A stretch of 64,000 nucleotides of DNA from contig NZ_AGFX01000021.1 in NCBI RefSeq assembly GCF_000236805.1, positions 1 to 64,000 on the forward strand. The letters are read 5' to 3'. Under the pieces are notes generated by a model. That model was given only the letters and a program-made list of their open reading frames with translations, searched no databases and was not told where the DNA came from. Position 1 is the stretch's first letter, and the number at the start of each line of letters is the position of its first letter. Both the position numbers and the translations under genes were made by a program. Shown here piece by piece: positions 25,905 to 35,144 of this stretch. The stretch is from Paenibacillus peoriae KCTC 3763. GTDB lineage: Bacteria; Bacillota; Bacilli; Paenibacillales; Paenibacillaceae.

Positions 25905-26897
25905 ATGTTGAAGAAAAAATCGTTTTTTATGCTGACTACTTTGATGCTTGTATTGTCTGTACTCATTAGCGCTTGCAGCGGAAGCAATAATGGAAGTAAT
26001 TCCGCTCCAGCTTCAGAGGATAAGAAAGAGCCAACTTCGGCTGAGACGAGAAGCTTTACAACGGTAAAAGGAGATATTCAAATTCCAGTTAAACCACAGC
26101 GCATTGTAACGGATTTTTACGGTGGGGAATTATTGTCTGTAGGAGCTAACGTGGTGGGTGTGGAGCCGACTGCGTTTCAAAATCCTTTTCTGACCGATTT
26201 ACTGAAGGAAAAAGGGACCAAAGAAGTCGGCGACCCGACCAATTTGGAGAAAACTTTAGAGCTTAAACCCGATCTGATCGTGGTTATGAAGGATACCAAT
26301 TATGAGGCTTTGTCAAAAATCGCACCTACCCTATATATTCCGTACGGAACGACGACCAACATTTACGATACGGTTAAGCTGTTTGGTGATATCACCGGGG
26401 AGAAAGAAAAGGCAGAGCAATTTATTGCCGCATTTGATAAAAAGGCTGCTGAAGGCCGCGCACGTCTTAAAGGCGTGATTGACGAAAAGGCAACCTTCGG
26501 CCTGTATGAGTTGACGGACAAGAATGCACTTTGGATTTTTGGAGATAATGCGGGCCGGGGAGGACAAGCTGTCTACAATGCGCTTAAGCTGAATATGCCG
26601 AAGAAGACCGCTAATTCCAAGGAACAAACCGTACAGCTTTCGATGGAGGTACTACCGCAGTATGACGCCGATTACATGTTCCTGACGACCTATGATCCGG
26701 AGAAAAAGGGTGACGCGCTTAAGCAACTGAAATCGTCTGCCGTATGGGGGAATTTGCCTGCGGTGAAGAATAATAGAGTGTTCTTTAACGATTTTGATAC
26801 GTATTATCGTTATGATCCGATCGCTATTACCGGACAAATTGATATGATCGTAGATATGCTGACTGAAAGAGAAAAAGAGAATAAAGCAAAAAAATAG
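25905..26897 (+). CDS. Iron-siderophore ABC transporter substrate-binding lipoprotein
   Basis: The 330-residue lipoprotein has a signal peptide with lipobox LISAC (Cys24). A Fe3+-siderophore-binding (FecB/FeuA-type, class III) domain with two lobes follows. PQRIVTDFYGGELLSVGANV (about 65-84) and LELKPDLIVVM (about 123-133) are typical. It captures ferric siderophores at the cell surface for a FecCD-type permease. No permease or ATPase gene follows, so the partners are elsewhere. The Fur box just upstream gives strong support for iron control. Confidence 0.9.
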   Translation: MLKKKSFFMLTTLMLVLSVLISACSGSNNGSNSAPASEDKKEPTSAETRSFTTVKGDIQIPVKPQRIVTDFYGGELLSVGANVVGVEPTAFQNPFLTDLLKEKGTKEVGDPTNLEKTLELKPDLIVVMKDTNYEALSKIAPTLYIPYGTTTNIYDTVKLFGDITGEKEKAEQFIAAFDKKAAEGRARLKGVIDEKATFGLYELTDKNALWIFGDNAGRGGQAVYNALKLNMPKKTANSKEQTVQLSMEVLPQYDADYMFLTTYDPEKKGDALKQLKSSAVWGNLPAVKNNRVFFNDFDTYYRYDPIAITGQIDMIVDMLTEREKENKAKK

Positions 26898-26916
26898 GTA
26901 AATGATCTACAATCGT

Positions 26917-26965
26917 AAGCACTTCACTACATGGGCAGTATGGCCGTGGGTGGGGTGCTTTTTAA
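26917..26965 (+). terminator. Terminator after the siderophore-binding gene
   Basis: AAGCAC pairs with GTGCTT across an imperfect inner stem, followed by TTTTTAA. Confidence 0.55.
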
Positions 26966-27136
26966 CGACGGGACGGTAGGGAGCAAAAATACCATCATTG
27001 GGTACATCTAGAGGAGTGCACAAGCAACTGAATAAGGAGATAAGTAGATGCCAAATCAAGAGAAGGAAAAAATAAACAACCGTTCCACGATTGAATACCG
27101 AGAAACGGTTGCAGCATATTCGGCAGATCGATCTTC

Positions 27137-28651
27137 TTATTTCGTCGTAGTGACAGTCGTGATGATGATCGTATCTTCTTTTTGTATCCAATCTACCTTG
27201 GCCCCTAGCGCCTCACTGATTAATCGCAGAGGAAGATAGGCAATACCGTTCACCGTGAACGGAGGGTTGGTGAGCTCCACAGGTTTACCGTTCACTGTTG
27301 TTTGGCTGGTTTTGAGATTCAATTGAAGAGAGACTGGAGTGGCTCCTGTCTTGGACTGAATAATTTTCGCTACTTTATTGTTGGAGTCAAAGGTGACCTC
27401 GGCTCCCAGCTTGTCAAAAACAGAACGGAGGGGAATGAAGGCCTGCCCGTTTCGAGTAATCACACCGTTACTTAGGGGGACAGGTGTACCGTTGAGACGG
27501 ACGAGAATCGGCTTTTGTACAGGAACCGGCGTACTGTAAAGAAATTCATAATCCCCTATGCCGAGCTGCGCATGTTTGTTGACCCCCCAGCCCCACAGGC
27601 TGCCGTCTGTTTTTTGCATGATCACATGCCTTGGGCCTGCTTTGATACTTTGTATATTTTTGGTAATCAATGTAAAAGAGGCATTCGACGATAATTTTTC
27701 ACCTTCCAAGGAAGCTTCGTAAACATTCCCCTCTGTGGTTAGTGCAAGGATGGAACGCTCAACGATAAAGGCGTCTTTAACATTCCTTACACCCGTCAAC
27801 AGTACAGGATTATTTTCGTTGTGATAGGTTGTACTATCCGAGGAGCCTGTGACTGTAGCACCCCAGAACCACAGCCGACCTTGCCGATCCATCGCAAGAT
27901 AGGTACGACCATTGGATTTGATCGTTTGGATTCCTGTTAAGGATTGAATCTGCGATGCAGTTGCAGTGTCGGATAAGGCAGCGTTTGTATCAAATTCCTT
28001 GGGCCATGTCCACACGGTGCCGTCTTTTTTTAAGGCAATGTTTTTCGCGATTGCCGTAATATCCTGTAATGAGGAAATAGGTTTGAAACTCTGCAAGCCT
28101 TTTGTATTTTTCCACACACTGCCGTCTTTTCTTAAGAAAATCCAGCCTTCCTCATATTCCGGTCTTTCTTCATAGTAGCTGTCTATATCTGCAACCTCGT
28201 CGATACCAGCTAGAGTTTGAAAAGGACCAGAGATGTCGCCATTGTTGAGCCGATCAGTGGAATATACGTTGCCTTCGGTGCTCAGGGCAAGTACATGATC
28301 ATTTAAACCACTTATAGCTTCGAGGTTCTGTAGTCCTTCCAGAGGAATGAATTTCACGGATTCAGAAATGTTGTTCCTTGGTACATACCAAGCGGATTGA
28401 TCTTGTAAGGTAAATGCCAGGTCGCCTTCGTTGATGATATTAGAAAATGTTTTTACAACGTCCGGCTTACCTTCTACGCGAGTAGGAACAGATTGATTAT
28501 AGCCCCACAACCACAAGCTTCCATCGGATTGAATCAGACTCCCGGAATCATAGGAACGAATACGGGATGTAGATTCTTTTTCGGCCGCCCATGCACTAGA
28601 GCTGAACAACAATAACGCGATCATACTGAGTAATAGAGTCCGTCTTTTCAT
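27137..28651 (-). CDS. Secreted RCC1-repeat protein with copper-amine-oxidase-like N-terminal domains
   Basis: The 504-residue product has a signal peptide (about 1-22, cut after WAA). Its RCC1-type beta-propeller repeats (about 30-375) include SDGSLWLWGYN and KTDGSLWGWGVNKHAQLGIG. Two copper amine oxidase N1 (stalk) units (about 385-500) carry GQAFIPLRSVFDKLGAEVTF and GIAYLPLRLISEALGAKVDW. Such architectures are frequent on the surface of Paenibacilli; the stalk unit probably binds cell-wall or polysaccharide. No enzymatic motif is visible and the biological role is unknown. Confidence 0.85.
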   Translation of the reverse strand: MKRRTLLLSMIALLLFSSSAWAAEKESTSRIRSYDSGSLIQSDGSLWLWGYNQSVPTRVEGKPDVVKTFSNIINEGDLAFTLQDQSAWYVPRNNISESVKFIPLEGLQNLEAISGLNDHVLALSTEGNVYSTDRLNNGDISGPFQTLAGIDEVADIDSYYEERPEYEEGWIFLRKDGSVWKNTKGLQSFKPISSLQDITAIAKNIALKKDGTVWTWPKEFDTNAALSDTATASQIQSLTGIQTIKSNGRTYLAMDRQGRLWFWGATVTGSSDSTTYHNENNPVLLTGVRNVKDAFIVERSILALTTEGNVYEASLEGEKLSSNASFTLITKNIQSIKAGPRHVIMQKTDGSLWGWGVNKHAQLGIGDYEFLYSTPVPVQKPILVRLNGTPVPLSNGVITRNGQAFIPLRSVFDKLGAEVTFDSNNKVAKIIQSKTGATPVSLQLNLKTSQTTVNGKPVELTNPPFTVNGIAYLPLRLISEALGAKVDWIQKEDTIIITTVTTTK

Positions 28652-28775
28652 ACGCTTTTCCTCATTTCTTCATCAATTATATAAGATAAAAAACCAATAT
28701 CTTGGGAAATATACCCTTATCCATAGACGTCGAATATTTAGAAAAGTTTTCCACGAATTGATGAATTCCAATATA

Positions 28776-28820
28776 ATAGCCTCCAAACCCACGATCAGAG
28801 GCGGGGTGGAGGCTATTTTT
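28776..28820. terminator. Stem-loop between the RCC1 and cyclohydrolase genes
   Basis: ATAGCCTCCA pairs with TGGAGGCTAT, with an inner CCC/GGG. TTTTT follows on the plus strand and TTATATT on the minus strand; it most likely ends the minus-strand folate operon. Confidence 0.6.
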
Positions 28821-28884
28821 GAGCATGGAAGCAGCATATGACTTGGAACAGGTTCATCCAATGGCTCACCCTGCTATAAGCGGA

Positions 28885-29520
28885 CTAATTTGCGATTCGG
28901 CTGCGTACGATCAGTAAGGTTTGTTCTTTGATTTGTCCAATTTCACGGATAAGCGCAGCTGTTTTGGCTTCATAGGATTGTTTGATATCCAGGTCCTTTA
29001 GCGAGGCAAGGTTAATGTCAACGGTAAGCAGGGCGGATTGTGCAGCAGCTTCAAACAGGATCGCACCTATGCCAAGATCAGAAATAACATTTTTATTGGA
29101 CGTCTCTGCAATACGGTAGGCCTGGGACAATCCGTCCCGGCATACTTCCAGCAGACGCATCGGCACCTCAATGGCAGCGATCACCGCGGTCTGTAGAGAA
29201 TGGGTACGATAACGCTTTTCTTCGTCTGTTCCTTTGGGTAGCTTGAGCGCCGTCATGTACTGTTCAAAGGATCGGATGTCTGCGGCCATCAGTTTCTCAC
29301 AGCGTGTGGTCAGGCTTTCCATGCTATGAATTGCTTGGGTGATTTGTTCGTGGATATGCGCAAATTTTTCTCCTTGTGAAAGGTTGGCGGTCATGGAGGT
29401 CATAGCCGCGCCCAGCGCCGCAGCCAGTGCGGATATACTTCCCCCTCCGGGCGTAGGAGCTGCGCTTCCAGCCTCTTTCAAAAAATGTCGAATGGAATCA
29501 TTCCACGACAGTTCACTCAT
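28885..29520 (-). CDS. Methenyltetrahydrofolate cyclohydrolase / formiminotransferase-cyclodeaminase family
   Basis: The 211-residue all-helical protein belongs to the FTCD C-terminal (cyclodeaminase/cyclohydrolase) family. The start motif TPGGGSISALAAALGAAMTSM (about 23-43) forms the folate site, and SDLGIGAILFEAAAQSALL (about 146-164) is the other conserved block. It converts methenyl- to formyl-tetrahydrofolate. The four-base overlap with folD and the shared ZTP riboswitch place it in one-carbon supply for purine synthesis, where it would add to FolD's own cyclohydrolase step. Confidence 0.87.
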   Translation of the reverse strand: MSELSWNDSIRHFLKEAGSAAPTPGGGSISALAAALGAAMTSMTANLSQGEKFAHIHEQITQAIHSMESLTTRCEKLMAADIRSFEQYMTALKLPKGTDEEKRYRTHSLQTAVIAAIEVPMRLLEVCRDGLSQAYRIAETSNKNVISDLGIGAILFEAAAQSALLTVDINLASLKDLDIKQSYEAKTAALIREIGQIKEQTLLIVRSRIAN

Positions 29521-30383
29521 GAATAAACCACCTCTCGGGAGTATTGTTGCAGATCAATCGCTTTGAGCAGATTTTTGTACAAGATGGCAGTCGTTAATGT
29601 GCCAACACCGCCAGGCACGGGAGAAATCGCATGTACCTTTTCCCCAACGTCTAAAGCGGCATCCCCCACTATTTTCCCCTCCAGTGTCTCGTTAATTCCC
29701 GCATCTACCAAAATCAGGCCGGGATGCACCATATCCGATGTAATGACATCAGGGCATCCGACTGCGACGAAGGCAATATCTGCATGACTCAAATGCTCTG
29801 CAATATCACGTGTGCCCGCATGACAGGCGGTGACGGTGGCATTTTCTCTTTGCAGCATGTGAAAAAGAGGGAGTCCCACAGTCTGTCCGATGCCGACAAG
29901 AGTGACATTTTTGCCAGCCAAGGTGTGACCGTAATGCTTGAGCAGCTCAATACAGGCTTGAGGTGTAGCGGGATACAGCCCAGCTTCACCTGTAACGGTA
30001 GCCAGCTTATTGCCCGGGGTAATTCCATCAATATCCTTGTACGGGGCGATGGACTGTTTAATGACAGATGCGGATAGATGTCGGGGAAGGGGCAATTCCA
30101 GCATAATGCCATGTACATGGGAAGCTTCGTTCAGGCTGTCGATCAGGTGCAGGAGTTCGGCTTCTCTAACATGACGGTCAAAGGTATGGAGATGAAAGGA
30201 GATGCCCAGTTTCTCCGCTATTTTTTGCTTGGTCCGGGCGTAGTAGGCAGAGGCAGGATCACCTTCTACCAATAAAGTTGCCAGATGGGGACGATGTCCT
30301 TGCTGTTTGAGCTGTTCCACTTGGGAACGGATCGTTGCATACACTTGCTCAGCTGCTTCTTTGGATTTCATAATGATAGCCAT
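29517..30383 (-). CDS. folD: Bifunctional methylenetetrahydrofolate dehydrogenase/cyclohydrolase FolD
   Basis: FolD oxidises 5,10-methylene-THF with NADP and hydrolyses the product to 10-formyl-THF. The 288-residue length fits. The catalytic Tyr/Lys pair is in SAYYARTKQKIAEKLGI (about 48-64), the folate site in DIDGITPGN, and the cofactor and C-terminal block in PVPGGVGTLTTAILYKNLL. GAGGAGG precedes ATG at normal distance. It is the first gene after a ZTP riboswitch, so it is turned on when ZTP signals a shortage of 10-formyl-THF. Confidence 0.95.
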   Translation of the reverse strand: MAIIMKSKEAAEQVYATIRSQVEQLKQQGHRPHLATLLVEGDPASAYYARTKQKIAEKLGISFHLHTFDRHVREAELLHLIDSLNEASHVHGIMLELPLPRHLSASVIKQSIAPYKDIDGITPGNKLATVTGEAGLYPATPQACIELLKHYGHTLAGKNVTLVGIGQTVGLPLFHMLQRENATVTACHAGTRDIAEHLSHADIAFVAVGCPDVITSDMVHPGLILVDAGINETLEGKIVGDAALDVGEKVHAISPVPGGVGTLTTAILYKNLLKAIDLQQYSREVVYS

Positions 30384-30452
30384 AGCTCAAGCCTCCTCTG
30401 AATTTATCGCACAAATGATGGAATCAACAGGGTGTCGTGGTCTTGTAAAACG

Positions 30453-30506
30453 AAAAAAAGTATTTGCACAAGGTCGTCAAGATAGACGAATCCTCTGCAA
30501 ATACTT
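30453..30506 (-). terminator. Riboswitch expression-platform terminator
   Basis: On the minus strand AAGTATTTGCA (from 30506) pairs with TGCAAATACTT (ending 30458), followed by a run of Us. It lies directly downstream of the ZTP aptamer and before folD. Ligand binding would prevent its formation. Confidence 0.88.
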
Positions 30507-30590
30507 CTCCCAGGCGAACGGCACGCTTTTGTTTGTATGCTCCCTCGTGGTTTATTCCACTGACTTCGCCAGTCACATACAGCGTTATTT
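30507..30590 (-). ncRNA. ZTP (pfl) riboswitch aptamer
   Basis: On the minus strand the conserved parts are in order: GTATGTGACTGGCGAA, a small hairpin (GTGG/CCAC), GAGGGAGCATAC closing P1, a linker, then GCCGTTCGCCTGGGA. GGCGAA and TTCGCC can form the required pseudoknot. ZTP riboswitches sense the purine intermediate ZTP/ZMP and switch on folate and purine genes, which matches the folD-cyclohydrolase operon downstream. Confidence 0.9.
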
Positions 30591-30672
30591 ACTTTATATT
30601 TTAACAAATAATCTCCCGAAAATAAACCCGTGAACCATTGGTAAATGGCTAAATGGCTAAATGATTTAATGA

Positions 30673-30730
30673 TATGACAAATGTCATACTCCCGAACTGA
30701 CGTTTATGACTACAGCGGCCAGAGGCCGCT
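30673..30730 (+). promoter_or_regulatory. Palindrome and short hairpin upstream of des (possible DesR site)
   Basis: TATGACAAATGTCATA (30673-30688) is a 7-2-7 perfect inverted repeat. AGCGGCC-AGA-GGCCGCT (30714-30730) is a compact hairpin. Both lie in the des upstream region. The first is a fair candidate for the DesR response-regulator site, by position only. Confidence 0.5.
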
Positions 30731-30813
30731 CCTTATACTAAGGTTAGATCTACATGCACGTCTGACGAGAACAAAATTGTAGGCGTCATTTTAAAGGAGG
30801 ATCAACATTAAGT

Positions 30814-31866
30814 ATGGCACAGCCTTCATTAGCCCAATTGAAAAAAAATATGGCTCCTTACGAGAAAATAAACACGAAATCCAGCGTTCTGCAGCTCATT
30901 AACACCTTGGGTCCGCTGATTCTGCTATGGTATGCGGCTTATCTCAGTCTGTCGGTATCCTATGGGCTGACGCTTCCGATTACTGTTATTGCTTCAGGGT
31001 TTGTGGTAAGGACATTTATCATTTTTCATGACTGTGGTCATCAATCCTTCTTCAAAAGCCGCAGGCTGAACGACATTGTGGGAACGATTACAGGTGTCAT
31101 TACGCTCTGTCCGTATCATCAATGGAAAAATAGTCACGCGGTCCACCATGCAACCAGCAGTAATCTCGATAAAAGAGGTACAGGGGATATGTGGGTGCTT
31201 ACGGTAGAAGAATACGCACAGGCTTCCACATGGACACGGCTGGCTTATCGCATATACCGGAATCCTTGGGTTATGTTCGGATTGGGTCCGATTTATACTT
31301 TTTTGCTTTCCTATCGGTTTAACGTCAAAACAGCAAAACGTAAGGAAAAAATGAACACTTATATCACAAATATATCTATCGTCGCCTTGTACGCATTGTT
31401 GTGCTGGGCGATCGGCTGGCAGTCGTTTCTTCTGATACAGGTGCCTATCTTTTTTGTATCAGGTATGCTGGGAATCTGGCTATTTTATGTGCAGCATCAG
31501 TTTGAGGATTCGTATTTTGAGCATGATGAAGAATGGAGCTATGTCAACGCAGCCGTAGAAGGCAGTTCTTATTACAAGCTTCCTAAGGTATTGCAATGGA
31601 TTACGGGGAATATCGGCTTTCATCATGTTCATCACTTGAGTCCCAAAGTGCCAAATTATAATTTGGAGAAGGCACATGAAGCGACACCACTGCTGCAAAA
31701 AGCGACCACCATCACCATGAGCAGCAGTCTGCAATCTCTGAAGTTCCGGCTCTGGGATGAAAGCACGAAAACCTTTTTGACTTTTAAACAAGTGAAGCCG
31801 CTGCTGGGCAAACGTGTTGCTGTTACGAAACCCATTCCTGCACCTGTAGGCACGGAAAGAAAATGA
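30814..31866 (+). CDS. des: Fatty-acid (acyl-lipid) desaturase
   Basis: The 350-residue membrane enzyme inserts a double bond into phospholipid acyl chains when temperature drops. The three His boxes that bind the di-iron centre are HDCGHQS (about 68-74), HAVHHAT (about 109-115) and HHVHH (about 270-274). Four or more membrane segments surround them. Spacing to AAAGGAGG is longer than usual (about 13 nt). The desK-desR pair just downstream is the B. subtilis-type membrane thermosensor, so cold- or membrane-order-dependent induction is expected. Confidence 0.93.
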   Translation: MAQPSLAQLKKNMAPYEKINTKSSVLQLINTLGPLILLWYAAYLSLSVSYGLTLPITVIASGFVVRTFIIFHDCGHQSFFKSRRLNDIVGTITGVITLCPYHQWKNSHAVHHATSSNLDKRGTGDMWVLTVEEYAQASTWTRLAYRIYRNPWVMFGLGPIYTFLLSYRFNVKTAKRKEKMNTYITNISIVALYALLCWAIGWQSFLLIQVPIFFVSGMLGIWLFYVQHQFEDSYFEHDEEWSYVNAAVEGSSYYKLPKVLQWITGNIGFHHVHHLSPKVPNYNLEKAHEATPLLQKATTITMSSSLQSLKFRLWDESTKTFLTFKQVKPLLGKRVAVTKPIPAPVGTERK

Positions 31867-31948
31867 GCGGAAAGAAAATGATTTGTACGCATTTCGATAT
31901 GATAAGATAAGGGATAAAAGGAATGTGAAGGAGAGAAGGGTAGGCAGG

Positions 31949-33082
31949 ATGCAAAAATGGTATCAGATTTTCCAAAGAAATACGGGGCTAAGCCCTTATG
32001 TGTGGGTTGTCTTTTACATCCTGCCCTTCTACTATTTCAGTTCCTCCTCTACCAGTCATATTATTCTGGGCACCGCCATTATTTTAGTGTTTTTTGCCTG
32101 TTATGTACTGGCTTTTGTTTCGCAGGGCTGGCTGGTATACTTCTGGACCAGTGTACAGATTGTCATATCGATTACCATGACGCTGTTGTTCAGCTATATG
32201 TATTTCTCCATATTTATCGCTTATCTGATTGGTAATATTAAAAGTAAATCCGCATTCACGACACTGTATATTGTTCTGATGGTTGTTACTATTGGACTGA
32301 TCAATTATGGTTTTGTTTCTGAAAACCCTGTTTTTATTAAGCAGATCCCTTTTATTTTGCTCAACCTGATTGGTGTGATTCTTCTTCCGGTCACGAATTT
32401 TAATCGTAACAAAAGTGATCGGCTTCAAGTACAATTAGAGGATGCCAATAAGAAAATATCGGAATTGATTAAGCTGGAAGAGCGGCATAGAATTGCACGT
32501 GATCTGCACGATACTCTAGGTCAGAAGCTGTCACTTATCGGACTGAAAAGCGACTTGGCGGGTAAGCTGATGGATCAGCACCCGGAGCGGGCTCGGAATG
32601 AAATTAGCGATGTTCGGCTTACGGCGAGAAGCGCGTTAAAAGAAGTGCGGGAAATGGTGACTCAAATGCGCGGCATGCGATTAGAGGATGAGTTGCTGCG
32701 TATTCGACAGATTTTAAAGGCTGCTCATATTGAATTGACCCTGGAGGGCGACCCGAAGCTGAAGCATACATCATTAATGAACGAAAATGTGCTTAGTATG
32801 TGTATGAAGGAGGCGGTGACCAATGTGGTTAAGCACAGTGGAGCCACCGCTTGTTCCATCATCATTGAGCCGTCTCGTAAGGAATTGACCCTTCGGATTC
32901 AGGATAATGGGACAGGCGTTATGGGAGAAAATGCAGTCTTCCGGGGACATGGCCTGCAAGGAATAAAGGAAAGACTCGAATTTGTGAATGGATGTATGGA
33001 GCTGCATTCAGATGAGGGAACGACCCTGGTCATTAAAGTACCCAATATCACTGAAAAGCCGAACGAGGAGGTGGGGCCGTGA
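31949..33082 (+). CDS. desK: Sensor histidine kinase, DesK-type thermosensor
   Basis: The 377-residue kinase has about five N-terminal membrane segments (about 15-150), a coiled linker, the HisKA_3 dimerisation box RHRIARDLHDTLGQ with phospho-acceptor His187, and an HATPase domain (MKEAVTNVVKHSG; GHGLQGIKERLEF). B. subtilis DesK has the same layout and its His at 188. The start at 31949 is favoured over 31883 by the AGGAGAGAAGGG region upstream and by that alignment. It overlaps desR by four bases. Confidence 0.92.
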   Translation: MQKWYQIFQRNTGLSPYVWVVFYILPFYYFSSSSTSHIILGTAIILVFFACYVLAFVSQGWLVYFWTSVQIVISITMTLLFSYMYFSIFIAYLIGNIKSKSAFTTLYIVLMVVTIGLINYGFVSENPVFIKQIPFILLNLIGVILLPVTNFNRNKSDRLQVQLEDANKKISELIKLEERHRIARDLHDTLGQKLSLIGLKSDLAGKLMDQHPERARNEISDVRLTARSALKEVREMVTQMRGMRLEDELLRIRQILKAAHIELTLEGDPKLKHTSLMNENVLSMCMKEAVTNVVKHSGATACSIIIEPSRKELTLRIQDNGTGVMGENAVFRGHGLQGIKERLEFVNGCMELHSDEGTTLVIKVPNITEKPNEEVGP

Positions 33083-33678
33083 TTCGAATTGTCATTGCGG
33101 AAGACCAGCGTATGCTGCTCGGCGCTCTTGCTTCGCTGCTGGACTTGGAAGAGGATATGAAAGTCGTCGGAAAAGCGAGTAACGGGGAAGAAGCTGTAGA
33201 GCTGGTCAAGCTGCACCAGCCGGATATATGCATCATGGACATCGAAATGCCGATCAAGAGTGGATTGGATGCGGCTGAAGAACTCAAGGGATTGAACTGC
33301 AAAGTGATGATTCTAACCACATTTGCTCGCCCCGGGTATTTTGAACGGGCCATCAAGGCTGGTACGCATGGTTATTTGCTCAAGGATAGTCCCAGTGAAG
33401 AACTGGCTTCCTCCATTCGCAGTATTATAGCAGGCCGTCGCATTTATGCCCCGGAACTGGTCGATGATGCTTATGCCGAGGTTAACCCGCTGACAGAGCG
33501 TGAGAAGACCGTATTGGCACTTATAGCTGATGGGAAGAACACGAAGGAGATTGCTGGTGAACTGTATTTAACGACAGGGACGGTGCGCAATTACATCTCA
33601 GTCATTCTTGACAAGTTGGGTGTCAGCAACCGGATTGAGGCGATTACACGTTTTAATGAAAAAGGCTGGTTTAAATGA
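33079..33678 (+). CDS. desR: Response regulator, DesR-type (NarL/LuxR family)
   Basis: The 199-residue protein has a receiver domain (about 1-118) with phospho-acceptor Asp54 in CIMDIEMP, the same number as in B. subtilis DesR. A LuxR-type helix-turn-helix follows (about 134-195; LTEREKTVLALIADGKNTKE). It starts with GTG overlapping the desK stop. Phosphorylated DesR activates des. The palindrome at 30673 upstream of des is a possible target. Confidence 0.92.
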   Translation: MIRIVIAEDQRMLLGALASLLDLEEDMKVVGKASNGEEAVELVKLHQPDICIMDIEMPIKSGLDAAEELKGLNCKVMILTTFARPGYFERAIKAGTHGYLLKDSPSEELASSIRSIIAGRRIYAPELVDDAYAEVNPLTEREKTVLALIADGKNTKEIAGELYLTTGTVRNYISVILDKLGVSNRIEAITRFNEKGWFK

Positions 33679-33703
33679 GTGACTGGCAGAAATAATTGAG
33701 CAG

Positions 33704-33752
33704 AAACAGAGATGGCTATGAAGCAGGATATGGCAGCTCTGTTTTTTTGTTT
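33704..33752 (+). terminator. Terminator of the des-desK-desR operon
   Basis: AAACAGAG (33704-33711) pairs with CTCTGTTT (33737-33744), followed by TTTTGTTTT. Confidence 0.75.
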
Positions 33753-33849
33753 TATCCATAGATTTGATATGCCTTTAGCATACTTCCTTGTGATACAATA
33801 GGATAGTTGTCCACAGGATGGACTGGAGTACAAGGAGGAACGGAACCGC

Positions 33850-34473
33850 ATGAAACATGCCCCTTTTATCGCTGTTGAAGGGCCCATCGGAGCAGGTAAA
33901 ACAACGTTGGCTTCGATGCTTTCAACCGAGCTGCATATGCCGATCATTAAAGAAATTGTTGAGGAGAACCCGTTTCTCGACAAATTTTATCAAAATATAG
34001 ATGAATGGAGCTTTCAACTGGAAATGTTCTTTCTCTGTAACCGATACAAGCAGTTGGAGGACACCGGCCTGCAATATCTCGAGAAAGCGCAGCCTGTTAT
34101 TTCTGACTATCATATCTACAAGAATCTGATTTTTGCTGAACGTACGCTTAAGGGGATAAAGCTTGAAAAATATCGTAAAATTTATCATCTGCTGACAGAT
34201 GACATGCCTAAGCCGGACATTATCATCTATATTAGAGCCGATTTGGATACTTTGCTGGGCAGAATTCGTAAGCGGGCACGTTCGTTTGAACAGGAGATGG
34301 ACCCCGCCTATCTGGAGCAGTTAATTAAGGACTATGATAAAGGCATTCAGTTTCTTGCTGAGCAATCCCTTTCGCCCCGCATATTGACCATAAATGGGAA
34401 TGAGATTGATTTTGTAGAAAACCAGGCACAGTTCGAACAAATTGTTTCCGATGTAAAGGAGCTTATTCAATGA
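33850..34473 (+). CDS. dgk: Deoxynucleoside kinase, deoxyguanosine-kinase type
   Basis: The 207-residue P-loop kinase phosphorylates purine deoxynucleosides in salvage. The Walker A is EGPIGAGKTTLA (about 10-21), followed by the dNK pattern ENPFLDKFYQN and the arginine-rich LID GRIRKRARSFEQEM (about 137-150). It is the counterpart of B. subtilis YaaG/Dgk, and the following gene is the YaaF/Dck counterpart, with a four-base overlap as in Bacilli. ACAAGGAGG lies about seven bases before ATG. Confidence 0.88.
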   Translation: MKHAPFIAVEGPIGAGKTTLASMLSTELHMPIIKEIVEENPFLDKFYQNIDEWSFQLEMFFLCNRYKQLEDTGLQYLEKAQPVISDYHIYKNLIFAERTLKGIKLEKYRKIYHLLTDDMPKPDIIIYIRADLDTLLGRIRKRARSFEQEMDPAYLEQLIKDYDKGIQFLAEQSLSPRILTINGNEIDFVENQAQFEQIVSDVKELIQ

Positions 34474-35111
34474 ATAATTACAACATTCCCGCGAATGCCC
34501 TGATTACGGTAGCAGGCACGGTGGGTGTAGGGAAATCCACGCTAACGGCGGCTTTAGCTGAACGTCTTGGCTTTAAAACCTCTTTGGAGCAGGTTGATCA
34601 TAATCCGTATCTGGAAAAGTTTTATCATGATTTTGAAAGATGGAGCTTCCATCTGCAAATTTATTTTCTCGCTGAACGCTTCAAAGAGCAAAAAAATATT
34701 TTCTTGTCCGGCGGAGGTTTTGTGCAGGATCGTTCCATTTATGAGGACACAGGCATTTTTGCGAAAATGCATGCCGATCAGGGAACGATGAACCCGACAG
34801 ATTATGAAACGTACACTAGCCTGTTTGAGGCGATGGTGATGACACCATTTTTCCCGCATCCCGATGTGCTGATCTACCTGGAAGGCAGCCTGCCATCCAT
34901 ACTGAATCGGATCAAGGAACGCGGTCGCGAGATGGAAATCCAGACCGAGAGAGCCTATTGGGAGCAAATGCACCGTAGATATTCCGAGTGGATCAACGAG
35001 TTCGATGCTTGCCCTGTACTGCGTCTGAACATTGATGAATATGATGTACACGATCCGGCTTCTATGGATGCCATTTTGACAGAAGTAGGCAAAGTAATTT
35101 CCAAAAAATAA
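34470..35111 (+). CDS. dck: Deoxynucleoside kinase, deoxycytidine/deoxyadenosine-kinase type
   Basis: The 213-residue partner of the upstream kinase has Walker A AGTVGVGKSTLT (about 15-26), DHNPYLEKFYHDFERW, the DRS motif QDRSIYED (about 87-94) and LID RIKERGREMEIQ. It resembles B. subtilis YaaF (dAdo/dCyd kinase). Together the two supply dNTP precursors from scavenged deoxynucleosides. The start overlaps the stop of dgk, so translation is coupled. Confidence 0.88.
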   Translation: MNNYNIPANALITVAGTVGVGKSTLTAALAERLGFKTSLEQVDHNPYLEKFYHDFERWSFHLQIYFLAERFKEQKNIFLSGGGFVQDRSIYEDTGIFAKMHADQGTMNPTDYETYTSLFEAMVMTPFFPHPDVLIYLEGSLPSILNRIKERGREMEIQTERAYWEQMHRRYSEWINEFDACPVLRLNIDEYDVHDPASMDAILTEVGKVISKK

Positions 35112-35120
35112 GTTTTGCTC

Positions 35121-35144
35121 ACCGTCCGAGAGGACGGTTTTTTT
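35121..35144 (+). terminator. Intrinsic terminator of dgk-dck
   Basis: ACCGTCC-GAGA-GGACGGT followed by six more Ts. Confidence 0.92.
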
